This document shows positions 7,908 through 16,414 of a DNA stretch of 49,317 bases, in pieces. The stretch spans positions 1 to 49,317 of the forward strand of contig JARFPK010000015.1 in the NCBI GenBank assembly GCA_029167045.1. Reading direction: 5' to 3'. Source of the DNA: Candidatus Methanocrinis natronophilus (GTDB taxonomy: Archaea; Halobacteriota; Methanosarcinia; Methanotrichales; Methanotrichaceae). The translations under genes and the position numbers were made by a program. The notes under the pieces were generated by a model. The model was not told the DNA's origin. It worked only from the letters and a program-made list of their open reading frames with translations, and did no database searches. Every line of letters begins with the position of its first letter. Position 1 is the stretch's first letter.

Positions 7908-9640
7908 CCCCAGCTTCTCCTCTCCCGGTAGATCTCCATCATCGTCTCGATCGTCTCGGGATCGACCATCCCCACCGTGGAGACGGTCTCGTAGAACCTC
8001 CTTGGTATCCTAGACTTCGAAAGGTCAAAGCCCTCCCGGAGCTTGAACCTGTACTTCTCGTCGAAGATCTTCCTTCCGAGGATCTGGAGATCATCCTTCG
8101 TCTTCTCGATCCCCACCGACCCCAGGGCCTCGACTATCCTATCGGGGGTGTAGACCCCCCGCGCAAAGAGGCAGCCGATGAGGGAGTTGTAGACCCCCCG
8201 GGCGTCGTCCTCGGCGATGATGGCGTCTACCATCTCCTCCGGGGTGAGGGGCTTCTTCGCCGCCGCCTGGTCGATGCTGTAACCGGCGTTGTCGAGGTGG
8301 GAATGCCTCACCCCCACAGCCAGACCGAAGATGAAGGCGGGACCGGTGTGGTAGCCTGCTACCTCGTTTCCGCCGAGGGCCATGGCGAAGTCTTCGCCCC
8401 CGTACCTGTCGGAGGCGGCCACTACCCCCCTGGCCAGGGTGGAATAGAAGTCGTTGGGCGCTTTTACAATTCTCTCTATCGCCTCGAGGTAGCCTTCGAC
8501 GCCGTCCCATTTCAGGGGGACCCCGAGGGTCTCCTCCTCGGTTATAATCCCCCGGTCGAGGGCTTCCGTCGCCCAGGCGAGGACGACGCCGGTGCTGATG
8601 GCGTCGAGCCCCTGCCTCTCGCAGGCCTCGATCAGCTCCAGCATACCCTCCGGGGTGGTGACCCCGAGGTTAGACCCCAGGGCGTAGATGAGCTCGTAGT
8701 CGTAAGATATCTTCCTGATCTCGAACTCGTGATGGCGGGAGAAGGAGGTCTTGAGCATACCGATGTGGATGCAGCCTATGGGGCAGTGGGCGCAGGATAC
8801 CCTCCTGAGGAGGTAGTTGTCGGCGAGGTTCTCCCCGCTTATATTCTCCGCCGCCTCGAAGCTGCTATCCTGGAAGTTTCGGGTCGGAAGCCCCTTCATC
8901 TGGTTCAAGACGTTGACGTTTATCGGGGTCCCAATATCGTGGTACTTCTCCATGGCGTCGGTCTGGACGACGGTCTTGAAGAGCTGGTTGTAGATATCCC
9001 TGTACCTCTTGGAGTTAGGAAGCTCTACATCCTCGGTTCCGGATACTACGATCGCTTTCAGGTTCTTCGATCCGAAGACGGCGCCGAGTCCGAGCCTCCC
9101 GAAGTGCCTGTAGGTGTCGACGACGACCCCTGCGTACCTGACGAGCCTCTCCCCGCCGGGGCCGATCCTGATGATCGACCGGCGGCCGACCCCCGCCTCG
9201 ACTTCCCGGAGGATGTACCCGACGACGGTGGCGGGGATCCCCCATATCGAGGTGGCGTCCTTGATCTTCACCTCGTCGTCCCTGATGGATATGTAGCAGG
9301 GGCTTTCGGCGGCGCCCCGGATTACCAGCCCCTCATGGCCTGCAAACCTCATGGCCATGGCGAGCCTCCCGCCAGCGTAAGACTCCCCCAGCTCACCGTT
9401 GAGGGGGGACTTGAATGCCGCGACGGTCTTGGTCATCGCCGGAAAGAGGGCGGTCAGCGGTCCGATGCCGAATATTATCGGGGCCCGTGGCGATAGCGGG
9501 TCCGCCCCTTCGGGACACTCTTCCAGGAGGAGCTGGGTCGCGACACCTGTCCCCCCCAGCCACTCCTCGAAGAGGTCGTACCTATCCTCGACGAAGCTCT
9601 CTTTTTTGTCGAGATCGATGTAAAGCACTCTTCTCAGCAT
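7904..9640 (-). CDS. Tungsten-dependent aldehyde:ferredoxin oxidoreductase family
   Basis: Tungstopterin enzyme family that oxidises aldehydes to acids and reduces ferredoxin. At 578 residues it is near the usual length. The N-terminal AOR domain is seen in LYIDLDKK, the Gly-rich WLGGTGVATQLLLEE and FKSPLNGELGESYAGGRLA. The cluster motif CAHCPIGC lies near residue 286, with a later Cys in NSLIGCLFARG completing the CX2CX3C...C set. ATG at 9640 was chosen over GTG at 9649 because GGAGGTG lies six bases before it. The ferredoxin gene is immediately upstream, and PfkB and aldolase are downstream. That context suggests glyceraldehyde-3-phosphate as substrate, but AOR-family specificity cannot be read from sequence alone. 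Confidence 0.88.
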   Translation of the reverse strand: MLRRVLYIDLDKKESFVEDRYDLFEEWLGGTGVATQLLLEECPEGADPLSPRAPIIFGIGPLTALFPAMTKTVAAFKSPLNGELGESYAGGRLAMAMRFAGHEGLVIRGAAESPCYISIRDDEVKIKDATSIWGIPATVVGYILREVEAGVGRRSIIRIGPGGERLVRYAGVVVDTYRHFGRLGLGAVFGSKNLKAIVVSGTEDVELPNSKRYRDIYNQLFKTVVQTDAMEKYHDIGTPINVNVLNQMKGLPTRNFQDSSFEAAENISGENLADNYLLRRVSCAHCPIGCIHIGMLKTSFSRHHEFEIRKISYDYELIYALGSNLGVTTPEGMLELIEACERQGLDAISTGVVLAWATEALDRGIITEEETLGVPLKWDGVEGYLEAIERIVKAPNDFYSTLARGVVAASDRYGGEDFAMALGGNEVAGYHTGPAFIFGLAVGVRHSHLDNAGYSIDQAAAKKPLTPEEMVDAIIAEDDARGVYNSLIGCLFARGVYTPDRIVEALGSVGIEKTKDDLQILGRKIFDEKYRFKLREGFDLSKSRIPRRFYETVSTVGMVDPETIETMMEIYRERRSWG

Positions 9641-9667
9641 CCTTTCCACCTCCTACCTCGATCTTTC

Positions 9668-10129
9668 TCACTCCTCCACCTCTTCCATCTCCAGGACGCC
9701 GTGGGGGCAGAAGGCGACGCACGCCCCGCAGTGCTTGCACTTGATAGCCTTTCCTTCGGAGTCTATCGATATCGCCCTGATGAGGCAGGCTTCGGCGCAG
9801 GCTCCGCAACCGTCGCAGAGCTCTCTCTTGAAGATGACCCTCCCGTTCTCCCTCTTCTCCAGGGCCCCTCGGGGGCAGGCCCTGACGCAGGGGGGGTCTT
9901 TGCAGGCTCGGCAGATCACTACCGCGAAGTCCCCTTCCAACCCCCCCTGGGTCTTGACCCTTATGGCGGACCTGTCCAGGGACGCTCTGCGGGTGTTTAT
10001 CCTGCTGCAGGCGAACATGCAGGAGAGGCAACCTATGCACCGCTCGGGGTGGGCCACCTTCAGCCTTCTCTTCTTTCTCTCGTCGGACACCGCCACCTTC
10101 GCGTCTCCTCCACCTCTGAGATCTTTCAT
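9668..10129 (-). CDS. Polyferredoxin-like Fe-S electron transfer subunit
   Basis: A 153-residue protein with the four-cluster pattern of HycB/DmsB-type subunits: CIGCLSCMFAC, CRACKDPPCVRACP, CDGCGACAEACL and CKHCGACVAFCP, enough for four [4Fe-4S] clusters. ATG at 10129 is preferred to the upstream start at 10198 because GGGGAG directly precedes it; the extra 23 residues lack family character. It ends 27 bases before the oxidoreductase start and is very likely its electron acceptor, passing electrons on to soluble ferredoxin. Cytoplasmic; no signal peptide or membrane segment is visible. Confidence 0.88.
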   Translation of the reverse strand: MKDLRGGGDAKVAVSDERKKRRLKVAHPERCIGCLSCMFACSRINTRRASLDRSAIRVKTQGGLEGDFAVVICRACKDPPCVRACPRGALEKRENGRVIFKRELCDGCGACAEACLIRAISIDSEGKAIKCKHCGACVAFCPHGVLEMEEVEE

Positions 10130-10269
10130 ATCTCTCCCCTTCCCGTCTTCGGCCTCGCCGGACCGTCGAGACCCCCATATCGTTTCGCATAACTCCATAT
10201 CCGCCCTCCGAGAGGGTGGGCACCGTCGTCGCCCTCGCCGGATCAGGAGGATGGAGAAAATTAGTTTTG

Positions 10270-10284
10270 ATGATTATTAATCAT
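10270..10284. promoter_or_regulatory. 15-bp palindrome upstream of the oxidoreductase operon
   Basis: ATGATTA-T-TAATCAT is a perfect inverted repeat with 7-bp arms, set in an AT-rich patch within an otherwise GC-rich 296-bp gap between the ferredoxin gene and the aldolase/phosphatase gene. It lies about 140 bases before the ferredoxin start. On the minus strand the same patch contains ATTAATAAT, which could also be a TATA element. A regulator site for the operon is an inference. No other feature was seen in the gap. Confidence 0.4.
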
Positions 10285-10425
10285 TTGTCGTCCGGGTCCC
10301 GGAAGGTGTAGGGCCGGCCTCCAGCTCCGATCGTCCCTTTGGCCCAATGAGGGTTGAGGCCGGACCTATCCGTCATCATCGCGGGAGGGGGGACCCTCAG
10401 GAGGGGTTCCCGCCTTCCTGGCCCT

Positions 10426-11538
10426 TCAGTCGGTGTATTCGAACCTCTCGCCCAGGTTCTTGAGTATGTTGGGGAGGGTTGTGTATTCCATATCCTCCAT
10501 CGGGAGCCTGTGGGGCTCGAAGGGGCCGTGCCTCCTCATGTAGTCGGTGATCTCGTGAACCCTCTGCCTGGTGAGGTCGAAAGCCGGGTCTCTGAAGAGA
10601 TCGACGGGTCCGATCAGCTTTCCCCTAGCGATCTGGAACCCCGCGGCTATGACCCTAGGGGGACCATCGAACCTGCTGCAGATGGCGTCCTCGAAGGCGC
10701 AGGGCATCAGGGGTCCGTTGTGGCTTCCCCTCATCCAGCCGCTGACGAGGTGGCCGAAGGCGAAGGGTTCCAGGACCTCTCCGAGGGCTGGCAGCCCCGA
10801 CTGGGCCCTCACCAGGGCTACAGGGTCGTCCTTCCCGACGTAGGTTCCCGCCGTCTGGTAGAGCTTCTCGGTACTGATGACGGCGGCGGGCTCATCGGTG
10901 GGTAGCTTCCCCGCCTTGGGGTAGACCCTCTTGATGACGTACTTGCTCTTCGCTCCGATGAGGGCCAGGATGTCGTACATCTCCTCGGGGGAGTCCATCA
11001 AGACCTTCTTGTGCTCCATGATGTCCCAGATCTCGAAGACGAACCCGTGGTGGATGGTGGGGTCTATGACAAGGCCGGCGGTGTTGAAGGGGTCAGCGAA
11101 TATTCTAAATATCGGGAGGTTGAAGGCCCCCGGCTCGGTCTTGTCCATCATGAAGGCTACGACCGGCTCGGCCGCCCTCTCTACAAACTCCATCTCCGCG
11201 ACCCCCGGACCCATCCCTTTGATGTTGCCGCAGAAGGCGTCGCATAGGAGGTCCTGGCCCGCGCCGTAGAGCTTCAGTTCCTCGGCCTTCTCCGTCGCCT
11301 TGCACATCACCTCCCACGCGAGGCCGTGGATCTCGGCGTTGTCCACGCCTTGGGTGTGGGTCATCAGGAGCTGGAGGTCGTCGCCTACGGACATCACCTT
11401 GAAGTCAATTATCTTTCCAGCTGCCTTCTCCTGGGCCAGAACCGAACTCGCCGTCTCCTTCAATGCGGGGTGGACGGTGGCGTGCCCGGGCCATCCGCCG
11501 ACGTCTGCCTTGATTAAGCTGATAGTGATCTTGTTCAT
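10426..11538 (-). CDS. fbp: Bifunctional fructose-1,6-bisphosphate aldolase/phosphatase
   Basis: Gluconeogenic enzyme that condenses triose phosphates and dephosphorylates the FBP product to fructose-6-phosphate; common in archaea. The 370-residue protein has the family N-terminus ISLIKADVGGWPGHATVHP, which carries metal-binding Asp and His, then VGDDLQLLMTHTQG, QDLLCDAFCGN and the YQTAGTYVGKDDP segment with the switchable catalytic Tyr/Lys region. GFVFEIWDIMEHKKV and SHNGPLMPC are also typical. ATG at 11538 follows GGGGAT at good spacing. It is divergent from the RuBisCO gene, with a 308-bp shared control region. Having this enzyme and a separate class I aldolase suggests distinct anabolic and catabolic FBP routes. 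Confidence 0.95.
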   Translation of the reverse strand: MNKITISLIKADVGGWPGHATVHPALKETASSVLAQEKAAGKIIDFKVMSVGDDLQLLMTHTQGVDNAEIHGLAWEVMCKATEKAEELKLYGAGQDLLCDAFCGNIKGMGPGVAEMEFVERAAEPVVAFMMDKTEPGAFNLPIFRIFADPFNTAGLVIDPTIHHGFVFEIWDIMEHKKVLMDSPEEMYDILALIGAKSKYVIKRVYPKAGKLPTDEPAAVISTEKLYQTAGTYVGKDDPVALVRAQSGLPALGEVLEPFAFGHLVSGWMRGSHNGPLMPCAFEDAICSRFDGPPRVIAAGFQIARGKLIGPVDLFRDPAFDLTRQRVHEITDYMRRHGPFEPHRLPMEDMEYTTLPNILKNLGERFEYTD

Positions 11539-11846
11539 CTATAATCCCCTCTATCCGGTCGACCCCTCGAACCACAATCGATATCCATAAGGCCGATTAT
11601 CCCTCGGCCTGCGACCTTCGGGGGGCGCGTTGATTCGCAACGTTGCCAACCGGCCGCGGTGATTCAACTGCATCACGCTGTACCTGAAGCCTTTTACCTG
11701 TTACGGTTCCGTTTTTTTATATACAGGCCCCTGAAGGGGGATCTATCGCGATCCTGCCTCCCCGGCGAGGGCTGGAGGATCGAGCCTGACACGTAGACCT
11801 TTATTAGCGGGGAGGACCACCACTTCTTTGAGGAGGGTTCGAGTTT
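11539..11846. promoter_or_regulatory. Divergent control region between fbp and RuBisCO genes
   Basis: This gap holds no gene. A strong TATA element (tttatata) lies at 11716-11724 on the plus strand, giving a predicted RuBisCO leader of about 100 nt. The leader contains a small CCCCT-GAA-GGGG hairpin just after the TATA element and a larger hairpin at 11750-11781 (arms GATCCT and AGGATC with internal pairing). A second weak AT-rich element (tttatta) lies near 11799. The SD GGAGGG precedes the RuBisCO ATG. No equally clear TATA was found for fbp. Confidence 0.55.
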
Positions 11847-13016
11847 ATGGAAGTTATAGCAAAATATCGCGTCGAGACTGACCTCCCCATCGAGAAGGCT
11901 GCTGCTGCTATAGCAGCGGAGCAGTCGACGGGGACGTGGACCGATGTGGAGCGGGAGAAGCTGGCATCCGACCTCTCCGGGAGGGTGATAAAGGCCGAGG
12001 GGAACTTTGCGTACGTCGCCTTCCCCGAAGAGCTCTTCGAGCCGGGGAACATACCCCAGTACTTATCCGTCGTCGCTGGAAATCTCTTCGGCCTTTCGGC
12101 CCTAAAGAAGGTCCGGCTCCTGGACGTCATATTTCCCCAGAGCCTGGTTTCGGTTCACAAAGGGCCTAGGTTCGGGATAAAGGAGGCGCGGAAGATCCTC
12201 GGGGTCTTCGACCGCCCCCTGGTGGGGACGATCATCAAGCCGAAGGTGGGCCTGCGCCCCCAGGAGACGGCCGAGGTGGCGGGGCAGGCGGTGAGGGGGG
12301 GGCTGGATCTCATCAAGGACGACGAGACCCTCACCGACCAGTCTTTCTGCCCCATGGACGAGAGGGTGGAGGCGGTGATGGCGGAGCTCTCCAAGGTGGA
12401 GGACGAGACGGGCAAGAAGGCCTTCTATGCCGTAAACGTCACATCGGGCGCCGAGGAGATCTTGGAGCGGGCGGAGGATGCCATCGATCGCGGTGCCAAC
12501 ATGGTGATGATAGACGTCCTCACATCGGGCTTCTCCGCCCTGGAGGTCCTATCCCGGGGGGTGAAGGTCCCCGTCCACGTCCACAGGACGATGCATGGAG
12601 CCTTCACCCGGGACAGAAGCCACGGTATATCCATGGTCCCCATATCCAGGCTTGTTCGGATGACGGGGGGGACGAACCTTCATACCGGCAGCTATCTCGG
12701 CAAGATGGCAGCCGACAGGGAGGAGAACGACCAATGTAGAGACGTCCTCAGGCAGGAATGGTACGGGTTATCCCCGGTATTTCCCGTCGCCTCGGGGGGT
12801 CTCCATCCCGGTAACCTCCGCCCCAACCTCGAAGGTTACGGGGTAGACTGCATAGTCCAGGCGGGGGGCGGGGTCCACGGCCACCCCTGGGGGACGACCG
12901 GCGGCGCGATGGCGATGGTCCAGGCGGTGGAGGCGTGGGGTGCAGGGATCTTTGCCGATGAGTACGCCAGAAGTCACAAAGAGCTGGAGGCGGCGTTGCA
13001 GTACTGGAAGATATGA
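11847..13016 (+). CDS. rbcL: Type III ribulose-bisphosphate carboxylase large chain
   Basis: Archaeal RuBisCO, 389 residues, converting ribulose-1,5-bisphosphate, CO2 and water to 3-phosphoglycerate. Active-site elements are present: Glu and Thr-Trp in AEQSTGTWTDV, Asn in AGNLFGL, lysines in GTIIKPKVGL, the carbamylated Lys with Asp-Glu in GGLDLIKDDE, His in VHVHRTMHGAF, and phosphate-binding SGGLHPG and GGGVHGHP. Loop 6 reads HTGSYLGKMAAD: the catalytic Lys is kept, but the following Glu seen in most forms is Ala. The protein is shorter than many form III enzymes, mainly between loop 6 and the SGG motif. The isomerase at 1068 could supply its substrate. Confidence 0.92.
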   Translation: MEVIAKYRVETDLPIEKAAAAIAAEQSTGTWTDVEREKLASDLSGRVIKAEGNFAYVAFPEELFEPGNIPQYLSVVAGNLFGLSALKKVRLLDVIFPQSLVSVHKGPRFGIKEARKILGVFDRPLVGTIIKPKVGLRPQETAEVAGQAVRGGLDLIKDDETLTDQSFCPMDERVEAVMAELSKVEDETGKKAFYAVNVTSGAEEILERAEDAIDRGANMVMIDVLTSGFSALEVLSRGVKVPVHVHRTMHGAFTRDRSHGISMVPISRLVRMTGGTNLHTGSYLGKMAADREENDQCRDVLRQEWYGLSPVFPVASGGLHPGNLRPNLEGYGVDCIVQAGGGVHGHPWGTTGGAMAMVQAVEAWGAGIFADEYARSHKELEAALQYWKI

Positions 13017-13057
13017 GATATTCCAGAACGGGAGACGATATCCCCCAAAACCGAAGA

Positions 13058-13066
13058 GTTTATATT
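13058..13066 (+). promoter_or_regulatory. TATA element of the ATP synthase operon
   Basis: The sequence gtttatatt lies about 95 bases before the first gene of the operon, in a 144-bp gap after RuBisCO. It is the only good TATA match there, predicting a start near 13090 and a leader of about 70 nt. The SD (gagggta/agagg) precedes the ATG at 13161. Confidence 0.6.
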
Positions 13067-13160
13067 GTTACATGTTATGAGGAGAGAACGTTTATCACAG
13101 CTCGAGTGATGGTAGCGCTCTCTGAAAACGGTAAGGATGTAGTGAGGGTAGAGGGATCAG

Positions 13161-13487
13161 ATGACGAGACACGAGATCTTATCGAAGATTAAGCAGGCGG
13201 AGGCCGATGCTCAAGCAAGCATCGAACGGGCCCAAAAGGAGCGAGACAAGCGGATCGCCGATGCCACTGCCGAAGCAATGAATATGGTGAAACAGGCTGA
13301 AGCCGAGGCGCAGGAGTATTACGAAAAGCGTCTTGCAGATGCCGAGAAGGGTGTTCAGACCAAGAAACAGGTGATCATCGACGAAGGCATGGAGAAGGTC
13401 ACTGCGATGAAGGGCGGCGCCAGCGGCAAGGTAGACAAGGCGGTTGAACATCTATTAAAGGAGTTTATGGGGTTGTTGCATGCTTAG
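13161..13487 (+). CDS. atpH: A-type ATP synthase subunit H (peripheral stalk)
   Basis: A 108-residue, strongly charged Ala/Glu/Lys-rich protein (ILSKIKQAEADAQASIERAQ and onward), a near-continuous right-handed coiled coil as expected for subunit H, which pairs with subunit E in the peripheral stalks of the archaeal A1Ao ATP synthase. First gene of a ten-gene operon in the Methanosarcina order H-I-K-E-C-F-A-B-D-G. It overlaps the next gene by 8 bases, suggesting coupled translation. Cytoplasmic side of the membrane complex. Confidence 0.9.
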   Translation: MTRHEILSKIKQAEADAQASIERAQKERDKRIADATAEAMNMVKQAEAEAQEYYEKRLADAEKGVQTKKQVIIDEGMEKVTAMKGGASGKVDKAVEHLLKEFMGLLHA

Positions 13488-15546
13488 ACCCGTTGAGATG
13501 AGCCGTGTTGTCGTCGCCGGGTCGAATAAGGTAATAGAACCTGTCATTGAGAAGCTGCACGAGCTTAACCTGTTGCACGTCGTCAACTATTCTGGCGACG
13601 ATGAATCCTTCGGAATGGGTAAGCCGGTGGGAAAGTCCTCTGAATATGCCGAACAGCTCATAAAGCTCCGGTCCATAGAGAGATACCTGGAGATCACCGA
13701 CAAGATGCCGGATAAACAGTTCTCCACAGATCAGGTCATCTCCCAGATGGGCGGGGTTCTCGGAAGCATCGGCGATGAAGTGATCGCCACGGCAGAGCGG
13801 ATCTCTGAGATCGACAACGAAGTCAAGATCAAGCAGGATCAGGCCAAGTCCTTGAAGCCTCTCGCCGCCCTCCCGTTGAATCTGGAGCTGTTATACGGTT
13901 ATGATTCCCTGGCAGCTTTTGTAGGAACCGTCTCTTCTCCCGTCGAGGCCGATGTATCGAAGGTCTCGTATGTAAACGAGGTATTCTCAGCCGGCTCAGC
14001 TGCCGCTACCGCTGTAGCTGTATTCGTACCGGGGGAGAAAGCGGGAGAGGTTTCGGCGATCCTCTCAGAGCACGGGTTCTCTGAGATATCCGTTCCCCGC
14101 GGACTGACTGGCAGCATCGCTGGTGCCATAAGCGCCCTCGAATCCGACGCCAAGAGGCTGGAGGGAGAGAAGGCGCCGCTTCAGAAGAAGCTGAAGGACA
14201 TCAGGGCCCAGCACGAGGACCTGATCCTGGCCATAGACGAGTACATCTCGATCCAGTCCCAGAAAGCCGAGTCTCCTCTGAGATTCGCCTCCACGGAGAG
14301 CGCCTTCGTCATAGACGGTTGGCTCCCCACCGATCAGTTCGATATGGTGAAGAAGGAGCTAGAGGGCGCCGCCGGAGGGCGGGTCCAGGTGGAGATGCTG
14401 GATAGCTCCGAGGCTGAGAAGTTCGTCGAGGGCGGGGAGGACATCCCCACCAAGATGAATAACCCCAAGGTGGTCCGGCCCTTCGAGCTTATCACCCGGC
14501 TCTTCGCGATCCCTGAGTACAAGGAGTTCGATCCTACTCCGCTGATATTCGTATTCTTCCCGGTGATGTTCGGCCTGATATTGGGGGATGTGGGGTACGG
14601 GATCATCATATTCGTCGTAATGCTCTTGCTCCGGCGAAAGTTCAGGACCCCTGGATGGCAATCTCTCATAAGCATCGTCCTGATATCGAGCATATGGGCG
14701 ATAATATTTGGCATCCTCTTCGGCGAGTTCTTCGGGCCTCTAGGACTTTGGGCCTATATATTCAGCAGCTCTCACCATGTAGGCCTTCTGGGAACGGTCG
14801 CCAATCCATATGCGATAGGCACCTCCTTCGGACCTGAGTTCTACGGTCCCCTGGGAAGGATAGGTCCCGAGATCGCCGGCTTCGCTGGGCCCGTATTCCC
14901 GATGTTCAGGTTGGAGACCGCCTCTGTTCTTTTGCTGATCGGTATCAGCCTCTTCATCGGCGTCCTCCACACCGGAGTAGGTTCTATCCTGGGCGTCAAG
15001 AACGAGCTGGCATATGGCAAGAAGGACCACGCCTACTTTGAGAGGCTCCCTGTCCTCCTCTTCCAGGTATTCTTCGTCGTCGGTCTTCTGGGGATGATCC
15101 TCGGCGGATTGACTCACCCGCTTGTTATCTTGAGTGGGTTCGTCCTGGTCGTTTCCATAGGCATGATGGTGAAGGGTCCCGAAGGGATCATGGGCGTAAC
15201 TCACGTGCCCTTCTTTGTCAGCAACCTGATATCCTACCTGCGACTTCTGGCCATTGGCCTCGCTTCGGTGGGCGTCGCTTTCGCTGCAAACCAGCTGGCA
15301 TTCTACGTTGCGATGCCGATGCTCAGCGGCGGAGGGCATGACGGCTTCACGACGATCGCTATCGTCGTTGGTATAGTTGTATTAATCACAGTTCACTTCA
15401 TCAACCTGCTTCTTGGTATTCTCTCTCCGTTCATGCACCCCCTCAGGTTGCATTACGTCGAGATGTTCACCAAGTTCTACAGCGGGCATGGTGGTGGAGT
15501 TGAGTATTCACCTTTCGGACGTGTCCGAAGGTTCCTGAGAGATTGA
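13480..15546 (+). CDS. atpI: A-type ATP synthase subunit I (a-subunit homologue)
   Basis: A 688-residue membrane subunit forming the ion half-channels against the K ring. The N-terminal ~360 residues are soluble and partly coiled coil (LEGEKAPLQKKLKDIRAQHE); the C-terminal half has about seven to eight membrane helices starting near LIFVFFPVMFGLILGDVGYG. The essential Arg is in FVSNLISYLRLLAIGLA. The end, HPLRLHYVEMFTKFYSGHG, is the usual family signature. Start codon ATG at 13480 overlaps subunit H. Length and topology match methanogen AhaI. Confidence 0.95.
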   Translation: MLRPVEMSRVVVAGSNKVIEPVIEKLHELNLLHVVNYSGDDESFGMGKPVGKSSEYAEQLIKLRSIERYLEITDKMPDKQFSTDQVISQMGGVLGSIGDEVIATAERISEIDNEVKIKQDQAKSLKPLAALPLNLELLYGYDSLAAFVGTVSSPVEADVSKVSYVNEVFSAGSAAATAVAVFVPGEKAGEVSAILSEHGFSEISVPRGLTGSIAGAISALESDAKRLEGEKAPLQKKLKDIRAQHEDLILAIDEYISIQSQKAESPLRFASTESAFVIDGWLPTDQFDMVKKELEGAAGGRVQVEMLDSSEAEKFVEGGEDIPTKMNNPKVVRPFELITRLFAIPEYKEFDPTPLIFVFFPVMFGLILGDVGYGIIIFVVMLLLRRKFRTPGWQSLISIVLISSIWAIIFGILFGEFFGPLGLWAYIFSSSHHVGLLGTVANPYAIGTSFGPEFYGPLGRIGPEIAGFAGPVFPMFRLETASVLLLIGISLFIGVLHTGVGSILGVKNELAYGKKDHAYFERLPVLLFQVFFVVGLLGMILGGLTHPLVILSGFVLVVSIGMMVKGPEGIMGVTHVPFFVSNLISYLRLLAIGLASVGVAFAANQLAFYVAMPMLSGGGHDGFTTIAIVVGIVVLITVHFINLLLGILSPFMHPLRLHYVEMFTKFYSGHGGGVEYSPFGRVRRFLRD

Positions 15547-15577
15547 GATTAGGATTAGCTAACGGAGGGATTTGGAA

Positions 15578-15832
15578 ATGGTAGCAGAAATTACTGATGG
15601 TGGAATACTGTATGGACTTATAGCTGTTGGCGCCGGTCTTGCGACTGGACTTGCCGGTATCGGAGCGGGTGTTGGTGAGCAGGGCATCGGAGCTGCTGTG
15701 GTGGGCGTTGTGGCTGAGGAGCCCGGCTTCCTGGGCAAGGGTCTCTTCCTGATGCTTCTGCCCGAGACACTCATCATCTTCGGCCTTGCGGTTTCACTGA
15801 TCCTGATGTTCGCCTGGACGCCCTTCGCGTGA
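15578..15832 (+). CDS. atpK: A-type ATP synthase proteolipid subunit K
   Basis: An 84-residue hairpin of two membrane helices forming the rotor ring. Helix 1 is Gly-rich (GAGLATGLAGIGAGVGEQGIG) and helix 2 carries the ion-binding Glu at position 63 in LLPETLIIFGLAV. ATG at 15578 was chosen over TTG at 15572 because GGAGGG lies eight bases before it. Glu34-Gln35 in helix 1 could add to the ion site; whether the ring carries H+ or Na+ cannot be decided here. Single-hairpin size means a one-site-per-protomer ring. Confidence 0.93.
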   Translation: MVAEITDGGILYGLIAVGAGLATGLAGIGAGVGEQGIGAAVVGVVAEEPGFLGKGLFLMLLPETLIIFGLAVSLILMFAWTPFA

Positions 15833-15861
15833 ATTCGCCATCCTGAGGGAGGTCGAGAGGA

Positions 15862-16410
15862 ATGGCACTAGACGCAGTGGTTGAGGACATCCTTGCCACC
15901 AATAAGAGCAAGGTCGCGGAGATCAACGCCGAGACCGAGCAAGAGGTCGCAAGGATACTTAATGAAGCCAGAGAACGTGCCGCCGAGATCAAGTCCGAGA
16001 AGATGGGGGAAGCAGACAGCGCTGTAGAGGCTCTTGAGCGCAGGATTTTATCCAGCGCCCGTCTTGAGGTCAAGAGGGCCGAGCTTAACGTGCGCAAAGA
16101 TCTCATGGAGGAGGCTCGTATGAAGCTCATCGAGGCGGTATCAAAGCTGCCTGAGAAGGAGAACGAGAAACTCATCAAGGAGATCGTCAAGCAGTACGAC
16201 ATGAAGGAGATGAAGGTCAAGTCCAGCAAGAAGGACAAGACCCTCGTCTCTTCTCTTGCCCCCAAATTTGCTGGGACCGTCGATACCGCAGGCGGCGTCG
16301 TGATAGAGAGCGAAGATGGATCGATGAGCTACGATCACACCTACGAAACTCTGGCGAGCGAAGCATTCAGCAAGTCCATGAAAGACGTCTCCAAGATACT
16401 GTTTGGGTGA
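15862..16410 (+). CDS. atpE: A-type ATP synthase subunit E (peripheral stalk)
   Basis: 182 residues. The N-terminal half is a long charged helix ([20 protein letters not shown]) that pairs with subunit H; the C-terminal globular domain includes [19 protein letters not shown], the conserved patch that contacts the A/B head. Start ATG at 15862 follows GAGAGG. It lies between K and C as in other methanogens, with a four-base gap to the C start. Confidence 0.92.
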   Translation: MALDAVVEDILATNKSKVAEINAETEQEVARILNEARERAAEIKSEKMGEADSAVEALERRILSSARLEVKRAELNVRKDLMEEARMKLIEAVSKLPEKENEKLIKEIVKQYDMKEMKVKSSKKDKTLVSSLAPKFAGTVDTAGGVVIESEDGSMSYDHTYETLASEAFSKSMKDVSKILFG

Positions 16411-16414
16411 GTCC

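Noticed and set aside
8297-9496. A 399-codon open frame opposite the aldehyde oxidoreductase gene
   Set aside because: It is the antisense of a well-supported gene in GC-rich DNA; it lacks domain features and an SD.
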